This document shows positions 56,560 through 64,000 of a DNA stretch of 64,000 nt, piece by piece (position 1 is the stretch's first letter; every line of letters begins with the position of its first letter). The DNA lies in NCBI GenBank assembly GCA_009733775.1, contig WOGZ01000001.1, positions 336,629 to 400,628 on the forward strand, read 5' to 3'. Made by a program: the position numbers and the translations under genes. A model generated the notes under the pieces. It was not told where the DNA came from, made no database searches, and saw only the letters and a list, made by a program, of their open reading frames with translations. This stretch comes from Alectoria sarmentosa (taxonomy: Eukaryota; Ascomycota; Lecanoromycetes; Lecanorales; Parmeliaceae).

Positions 56560-56960
56560 TATACCAATAGGTCAGAGAAGTATGACCAGAAGAGGAAGAA
56601 GTCTGGGATAGTTGTTCTCCAGAGGCGATGCGAAGTTAGGAAGCAGGGTTCAGGGAGAGGCAGCTACTTATCAGTCCTGGTCCAAAAGACATGTAACATT
56701 TGCTTCTTCTCGACGTTGCGGAACCCTGGATGACGCATGCCCAAAGGGGAAAGGGGTTTCAGACATTGTTGATCATAGCAAACATGCGAACCGCTGTGGT
56801 TGGTCAGCGTTCCTCCCAAGGACAAAGAAATGTGCTTAGACTTGTTATGCCATGAGACCCGTCGTAGGATAACGTTTAGGAGAGCAAGAAAGCTGGTAGA
56901 GCTGCTCCAGAATTTAGCGTATTCAAAACCAATTGGAATGTCTTGGCACTTTTCGTCGCC
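56560..56960. other. Transition zone to the A+T-rich compartment
   Basis: No convincing gene; a 147-codon minus-strand frame (56664-57107) runs across the transition with no domain. Confidence 0.45.
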
Positions 56961-57331
56961 GCCCCCTCCATACATTTTTATACTATAATCACAAAAAAAG
57001 TTGAATATATAATCAAATAGGCCTTCGCAACGATTAAGAATTGTGATGCAATGATTAAAAAATAGGTTTACAATTCCATTTGATTGAAAAACCCAATTAA
57101 TCATCATTCATAGCGGCGTTAAAACCGATATCAATATTCAATCACGTTATGCGTTTCAACAGACGCGCAGATATCATACAAAAATTTCCTTAAAGTACAC
57201 AAATTTTTAAAATATCTGTTATGATACTCGTCGAATCGACGTTACGACGTATTAAAAAAAATGTCGTACGTTAATCAATTTATTGCCTCGATTAAACGTC
57301 GCAATTTCTTTTCTTTTTTTAAATAATCGTG

Positions 57332-57435
57332 CAAACAAACAAGTAAGCAAATAAATAAATAAATAAATAAATAAAATATTATCGCGACGATACTTTATTT
57401 GTTTACTTGTTTATTTACTTATTTATATCGTCGCG
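57332..57435. repeat. Inverted repeat with AAAT microsatellite
   Basis: CAAACAAACAAGTAAGCAAA (from 57332) followed by an AAAT run is mirrored by TTTATTTGTTTACTTGTTTA (from 57394). A second, inner pair is TATCGCGACGATA with TATCGTCGCGAT. Together they could fold into a long hairpin. Confidence 0.55.
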
Positions 57436-58740
57436 ATGATAAATAAATAAATATAAGCGATCAAATTTATAAAAAGTAAAGCGAAAAGCGAAGCGGAGAT
57501 AATTTATTCTTTTAATATGAAATTAAAATTTGATAATAACGATATCGATAAATAAAGATATTTTATACGACGTTGAAATTTTTATAAATATATAAAACGT
57601 AAAATAAAACGTTTTTAAATATAAAAAGATTTATATCGTTATTATAAACGATTTAATCGAATATTATTTAATTATTTTACAAATTTCGCATTAAAAAAAC
57701 AATAAAAAACATTAAATTTAAATTTCAATATTAAATAATACATTTTTCATTAAAGAATATTGAAAATTGAACAAAATTTCTTTTCACTTTAAAAAAATTT
57801 AACATAATTTTCACATATTGAATTATAAAAAAAAATGAAATAATAATGAAATTTTATAATTGTATTCTTTATATATAATATATTAAACGATTAAATTATA
57901 TTAAAAACACATTATTAAACGACTTATTAACAAATCTTTATACGCGAGATTTATTTAGAAAAATAATGTGATAAAATATAAATTTATAATATAATTTTAA
58001 CTTTATTTTTTATTTAATTTATATTATTTACAATAACTTTAAATAATGTTAAAAAAAAAATTCGATAATTAAATAATAAATCGTAAAAATGAAAATATAG
58101 TTAAATGAAAAATGATTAATTAAAATATGATCGTTTTTGACATTTTTCGTCGTTATTTTTTTTTATACATTTTTATATTATAATATTAACATTTATTAAT
58201 ATTATTAATATAATCAAATAACAAATATCGTAAATAATCGAATTTATATAAGTTTCAATTTTATAATTATGTTTTTCGCACGCATAAATGTTTTTATATT
58301 ATTAAGCGCACCCTCGTCGTTTTAAATTCGCAATAATAATTATTTTCTTACATTTTTTAAAATAATCTTTACTCAAAAAACTCAAAAACAAATTCTTATT
58401 TAAAAATAACGTAAAAAAAATATAACGCGCATCAAAGCTTTATAGGTCGTAAACAAAAATATAAAAAAAATAATAAACGATATTATTTAAAAATAAAATC
58501 AACGCAAAAAGATTAAGATAAATAAAAAAATAACATTCAAATAATCGTAATTTCAATTAATACGTTTATAATGAAATTTTTTTTCAAATATACGCGATCG
58601 AATAATATAAAATTAAATCATTAATGTTATAATCAAAAAGACTCAAAAAAATCAAAAAAAAATCATCGTCGTTATAATCAAAAAGACTTAAAAGAAATAA
58701 AAAAAAAATATTATTATTATTGCAAAGAAGGCTCAAAAAG

Positions 58741-58741
<1 letters not shown>

Positions 58742-58775
<34 letters not shown>
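58742..58775. repeat. Long poly-A tract
   Basis: About 30 consecutive A, preceded by repeated AAAAGACTCAAAAA-type units from about 58630. Confidence 0.7.
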
Positions 58776-58777
<2 letters not shown>

Positions 58778-59831
58778 ACACATTAAACATCGATAGATTT
58801 AAATTTATCAAATCTCGAAAATCTCGAAAATCGAATTGATCGTGAAAAAAAAAACCTCTTTTAACGAATTAAAAGTCTCTTTTTATATATGATATAATAA
58901 CTTTTTTGAAAAAACGAGAATAAAAAAAAGTAATTCATGATATTATATATAAAAAAATTCGTATAAAAGATTAATTATATAATAATTTCGATATTGAAAT
59001 ATTCGATATACAACTTTATATTATTATAAATTTATTAAAATTCGACGAAAAGATGATTTTTTATATCGTTATTATTAAATTCGATTATAATAAATTTATC
59101 AAGCAAAATTATATTTTAAAGAATTTATCTTTTAAAAAATGAATCGTTATCATTAAAATCAAATTCAAAAATCAATAAAAAAAAAATTAACGAATTATAA
59201 ATATTTAAATCGTTATTATCGATATTATCATTTCTTCAATAATAAAAAAAATTGTTAACGCTATCGACTTATTTATTAATTCGTTTTTTTATCGACGTAT
59301 AAAGATAACACAATAAATAAATATCTCGATCAATTAACAAAATAAAAACGAAATTATAAAAATTTATATCAATTAATTAATTAAGAATTGAACGTATTTT
59401 AATAAATAATATATTAATAAACATCGTTTTTATTTTATAATATCGTTTAATAACGAGCATTATGCTTTCATTTCTTTATAAACGAAAAATTAAATCATTA
59501 TTTTGCATTATAAATAATATAATGTTTTATTAACTCAATTATCGACTTCGTTATATTAAAAATTAATAACAAATCAAAAATTTATTAATAATAACGTCAA
59601 ACATTCAAAGATTAAATAAAAACGTAAAAAAAAGAAATTTATTTTGAAATAATTATTTGAATATCAACATAAATTTCTTAAATTATCATTCACGAAAGAT
59701 TTTATTAATATTATTAAATCGAATAATTAATAATAATATGTTTAATAACTTTCGTTTCAATATACGTTTTCATTATATTATTATTTTTATTATAATTTTT
59801 CGTCGCAACAATTTTATTATAATTTTCTTCA

Positions 59832-59930
59832 ATAATAATAATAATACAAGTTAAAGCTTATAAATTAAATTTATTATATTTAAAAACAAACGAAGGCGAA
59901 ACGAACTTTAAATTTAACGTCGATTAAACT
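59832..59930 (+). repeat. Dispersed direct repeat, copy 1
   Basis: AATAATAATAATA...AGTTAAAGC.TATAAATTAAATT..T.ATATT..A, then CGAAGGCGAAACGAA; the matching copy is at 62146-62235, about 2.3 kb away. Confidence 0.6.
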
Positions 59931-60551
59931 TTTTTTTTTTTTTTTTCTCTTCGAGTTGATATTTTAAATTTATGAATACATTTAAATTTTAAATATATTA
60001 AAATTGTGAATGCATTAAATTTATAAAGTTTACTTAAAATGTAAAAAATTGTTTTTTTGCTTTAATTTTAAAACTTTTTTTCTGATAGAATTTTTTTTAG
60101 AAATTATTTTAAAAATTATTTTAAAATTAAATTTTTTTTTTTCGAATCGAAATTTTAAATTTAATTATTCATTAAATTTATGATTTTTATGCAAATTCAA
60201 AACGAATTGTAAGTTTTTTTAATTTTTTAATTTTTTTTTTTTTTTGATTCGAATTTTACGTTTTACGGTTTACGATTATTAAGCGAAGAATTTATAATTT
60301 TGATTAATTTTATCGTTATATCATTATTTATAATCTACGAATTTTATATATAATTGCGCTTATTTAAATACATATAAAAAATGTATCAAATCTTTCATAA
60401 TCGATTTCTCGCAACTTTTGAAAATTTATATTATATATTTATATAATTATTATTATAAAATAGATTTATGCGATTTCAACGATATAATAATCTCGTAAAT
60501 ATGATAGAGAATAATGATGTTACTTAAAAAAGAAAATAATTCGTTGAATAA

Positions 60552-60940
60552 GCGAAGAGGTTTTTCGAAAGCCGCTCTGTCGTTTTGAATAATGATATAT
60601 TTGAATTAATTATATATCGATATATATACATTTAAATTTTCTAATTTTTATATCATTGAAAAGCTTAAAAAATGCTTTATAATGTGCGAAATTTTGAAAA
60701 AATTTTATCTTTAAGAAAATATGAGGCAAAAGATGTAAAAATGAGCGTAAAGGTTTTTCGGAAGCCGCCCTACCGTCTCGAATAATAACATATTTGAATT
60801 AAATATATATCGATATATATATATTTAAATTTCATAATTTTAACATCATTGAAAAGCGTATATCGAATTGTATAATTTACGAAATTATAAGAAAATTATA
60901 TCTTTAAGAGAATAAAAGGTAAAAGATGTAAGATTTTTAT
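60552..60940 (+). repeat. Tandem repeat of about 193 bases
   Basis: Two units, starting at 60552 and 60745, share GCGxAxAGGTTTTTCGxAAGCC, then ATATTTGAATTAA.TATATATCGATATATA and AATTTTATCTTTAAGA-like parts. A partial third may begin near 60945. Confidence 0.7.
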
Positions 60941-62145
60941 ATAAAGATTTTTGATAAAAGTGCTCGAAAGGTTTAAAGACGCTATTTTAACGCTATTTCA
61001 AAAGACGAAATTAGATAAAATTTATAATTAATTATATATACAAATTTAAAGTATTTTAGCTCAGTCTTATCTTATTCTTTTATATATATTAATTAAATTT
61101 CTTTTTATTTTTCTCAATAAACGCCTTTTCAACAAACGATTATTTCATTTCGATATAATTTATCAACATCGATTTTTCGAGCGCCTTCGTTTACTTTATC
61201 ATTTAATTTTATTTTAATAAATTATAATAAAAAAAAACAAATTATAAATGATTATTAAAATTAAAAAATTCGATACATAAATAGCGAAATGAGAAAATAA
61301 CGATTTATTAAAACAAAAAAAATCGTGAAATTATAAAAATGAAAAATAAATCATTTAAAGAAAATAAACGATACGTTTTTTATCTTTTATAAATAAATTA
61401 TTAATCTTAATCTCTTAAACGATTTAATAACGAGATTTAAAGAAAATTTATATAATTTCAAAAAAGTGTATCGTAAAAAATATTTATCGATTAAAAACTT
61501 AACAAATTTAAGATAAAGAGATAAACAAATAAATATATTTAAATAATAATTAAATATATTTAAACAATTAATTGAATTTAAACAATTAAATGAATTTATA
61601 AATAAATAAATATAAATAAAAAACAATAATGAAATTAATTAATAATTTATATTATTTTATTAAAAGAAAATAACGTTAAAGCGAATTTAAAAGATAATAG
61701 ATTTTAATTATACACAAATAATATAATTTAAACTTTTATATATACAATCACATTCTTTCTTTTTTGCGCTAATTTTTTTTTCAAAAATTATATCTCAAAA
61801 TCTCGTTTTAAAATCTTATAATCGTTTTCGAATATATATTTTTTAATTATATACTCGAATTATTATTTAACGTATTAATTACATTTATTACAATCGATCA
61901 TATATTAAAAAAAATTATCGAAATCGCCTTAAAAAATAAATTATATTCGTTTAAAATATTGTCTTATTTAAATTTTAAAAATATTGAATAACAATTCGAT
62001 TAAATTATAATTTAATAAATAAATAAATAAATAAAAACTTAATTATAAAATCGATTTTTTCGATAACTTATATAATATAAAAATCGAAATAAATATTAAC
62101 GTTATTTAAACACATTATGTTCTTTAAATCGAAATACGAATCATA

Positions 62146-62235
62146 ATATAATAATAATAAGTTAAAACTCATAAATTAAATTCATGATATTCAAGGCAAA
62201 TGAAGGCGAAACGAATTTAAGTAACGTTAGTTAAG
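62146..62235 (+). repeat. Dispersed direct repeat, copy 2
   Basis: Matches 59832-59930: ATAATAATAATAAGTTAAAAC, TAAATTAAATT, then TGAAGGCGAAACGAATTTAA. It could be the two ends of a decayed element. Confidence 0.6.
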
Positions 62236-64000
62236 CGAATTTTGTTTACTTTTTTATGCGTATATAATTTATTTTTATTGTTATATAAAAAGCATTTATT
62301 TAATAATCTTATTTTTAATATATTTAATCGAATAATTCGATTGTTTTTTTAATAAATCGTTTGAAATTATAATAAATAAATCGATTTTGTTAATAATTCG
62401 ATTTAAGATTATATATAATTAATTATAAATGAAGACCTTCGATTATAAATATAAATCAATTTGTTATAAAAATTGATTTTGCGATTTATTAATCGTTATA
62501 TTAAAGATTAAGTGAATTAAATATTAAATGCGTCGAAAGAAAGTATATAAATTGTTCGAATCGGGCGAAGTAAGAGATATACGTAATATATAATAACGTT
62601 TATCGTTATATTCGTTTTCAAAAATACGATAATCGAGTATTTTAAATTCAATATTTTTAATTTATAACGTGTTTTATTATATAAATTTTATAATTATTAT
62701 AAATTTCTCAATAACATTATTATATAATTTTTTTTTAGTTTTAAATGATGAAATGATAAAGAAATTGATTTAAAAACGTTTATTAATTCGATAAATAAAA
62801 GACAACTATCTTTTTCGTCAACGATTTGATCACGATTAATATATATCGTTTTAATCTTAGAGAATTTATCAAGAATTTAATTATTAAATCGAATAATGTT
62901 TTTATTAAGGATGCAAAAGATCGTTTTAAAAGTGTAAAAGTTAAATGTTCGATGTGAATTTAAATCGCGATAAATAGCATCAATTAGGTTTATAATAATG
63001 TTATTTAATAATTAATCGATAAATTAATTAATAGTTTCTCGTTTTTTTATGCTTATTAAAGTTTCATTATTTATATTTAAAAGATTATTCGCGAATGCTT
63101 TTATATTAATATAATTTTATTTAATTAAATTTAAATTGCGAAGTTTTATATTTTTCGTGAGCTTAAAAATTTAAATGTAATTTTATAAATATGAGATTTT
63201 TAAGATAAGTATAACGATACGTTCTGATTTAACGTTTTTGATAATCGATAAAATTTGATAAAAGTCGTCGCAAAAGTATATGATTATGTTATTAAACGAT
63301 TTAAGATTTTTGCGAATGTTTTGAAATATACGATTAATAATTTCGATATTATAACGATTTTACATCGAGATCTCGTTTTAAAAAATTAATTCAATTATAT
63401 ATAATAATTCGATTAAATCGAATTCATTTATAACATCGTAAAAGAATTGAATAATAATATTTAAAAGAATTTTGAAACGAGAATAAACGATATAATTTTT
63501 TTTAAAAAAAATAAAAGCGATGTTTAAAGAAGTTATAGCAATTATCACTTTAAAGACCTCGCGTATTTTTCGTAAAACGATGTTTTAAAGCATAATCTTA
63601 TTAATATTTTTATAATCGTTTAAAAAGAAGAAATGATTATTGAAAAAAACATCGCGTTTCAAATAGCGTTTATAATCATCGTTTAATTATCATTAAAATT
63701 CGTTCACATTTGTTTTTAAATGTTCGTTTAATAAAAACGTTTTTCGCGTAAAAGACGATTGCGTTCGTTGTTATAATGTTGTTTATAATTATGTTACATT
63801 TTTAATAAATTAAAGTCGTTAATCAAATTAATATCTTTTATAAAGCTGAAGTTTTTTTTTTAAACGAATTTAAATTAAATGAAAATAAAAGTTTTCGATA
63901 ATAATTTATTTTATTTATATATCGTTTAATAAAACGAAGTTTTAATAATAAATTTAAAAAATATATATATAATCGTTAAAGAATTTAAATAAAAAAATAT

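Larger units (their letters stand above)
56961..64000. other. Extreme A+T-rich gene-free compartment
   Basis: At about 56,960-57,150 the composition falls from near balanced to extremely A+T-rich and stays so to the window end. Two 60-base lines counted (60001 and 62341) hold 10 and 9 G+C. Most remaining C are in CG or TCG, TpA is abundant, and no frame longer than 80 codons exists. This fits an AT-isochore made of repeats mutated by RIP, or a centromeric or subtelomeric block. I recognise no residual transposon protein. Confidence 0.75.

Noticed and set aside
56664..57107. 147-codon minus-strand frame at the composition boundary
   Set aside because: Runs through the border of two compositions and has no recognisable domain.
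59657..59854. Short open frames in the A+T-rich block (also 61387-61626)
   Set aside because: Only N, I, F, K and Y-rich low complexity, as expected from composition.
56961..64000. Mitochondrial DNA inserted in the nucleus
   Set aside because: No mitochondrial gene, tRNA or rRNA is visible, and the CG-rich placement of C is not typical of mtDNA.
1..64000. CRISPR array or prokaryotic operon
   Set aside because: Spliced eukaryotic genes throughout and no regularly spaced repeats.

Overview
The window reads as nuclear DNA of a filamentous ascomycete (Pezizomycotina). Protein-coding genes are split by many short introns, mostly 45-80 bases, with GT...AG ends and CTRAY-like branch points. The gene complement also fits: MICOS subunit, UNG1, MCM4, REV1, VTC4, OST1, a nucleolar FKBP, F-box-like proteins, a rhodopsin-domain membrane protein and an AdoMet O-methyltransferase. 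The F-box-like families and the DLH/NTF2-like protein suggest Dothideomycetes; that placement is inference.

Layout. 0.3-10 kb: a MIC26/MIC27-like gene, two tandem F-box-like paralogues, a 108-residue two-exon gene that is easy to miss, a doubtful F-box-like gene and a further intact one. 10.5-16.8 kb: housekeeping block with UNG1 and MCM4 on the minus strand, and an NAD(P)-dependent epimerase divergent from MCM4; the MCM4 promoter carries two MCB (ACGCGT) boxes. 17-32.5 kb: an accessory, decaying block. It holds an MFS relic, a type-B carboxylesterase pseudogene whose stops look like mutated Gln codons, an intact LIP-family lipase, an intact O-methyltransferase, a cytochrome P450 pseudogene, an intact monocarboxylate-type MFS transporter and the remains of a mitochondrial carrier. 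32.5-40.4 kb: poor in genes, with degenerate direct repeats, an amino-acid/choline-type permease broken by one base, an intact rhodopsin-domain gene and the second copy of a small inverted-repeat element; its sister copy lies at 26.2 kb. 40.4-56.6 kb: a dense housekeeping block with the FPR3/4-like isomerase divergent from REV1, then VTC4, OST1, a pseudouridine-phosphate glycosidase/PfkB kinase fusion, a DLH/NTF2-like protein and a small conserved protein. From about 57 kb to the end the DNA abruptly becomes extremely A+T-rich (two 60-base lines that I counted held 9 and 10 G+C), with no credible genes and several internal repeats; this looks like an AT-isochore, probably repeats eroded by RIP.

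Functionally, the housekeeping genes cover DNA replication and repair (UNG1, MCM4, REV1), cristae structure, N-glycosylation (OST1), polyphosphate synthesis (VTC4, with two CACGTG sites upstream, as expected for PHO control) and nucleoside salvage. The 17-32 kb block resembles a secondary-metabolism or catabolic neighbourhood in which several members have died. I found no CRISPR, rRNA or convincing tRNA. The most unusual observations are the Gln-to-stop pattern of the esterase, the P450 that has lost its ExxR glutamate, the paired MITE-like elements, and the sharp boundary with the AT-rich compartment.
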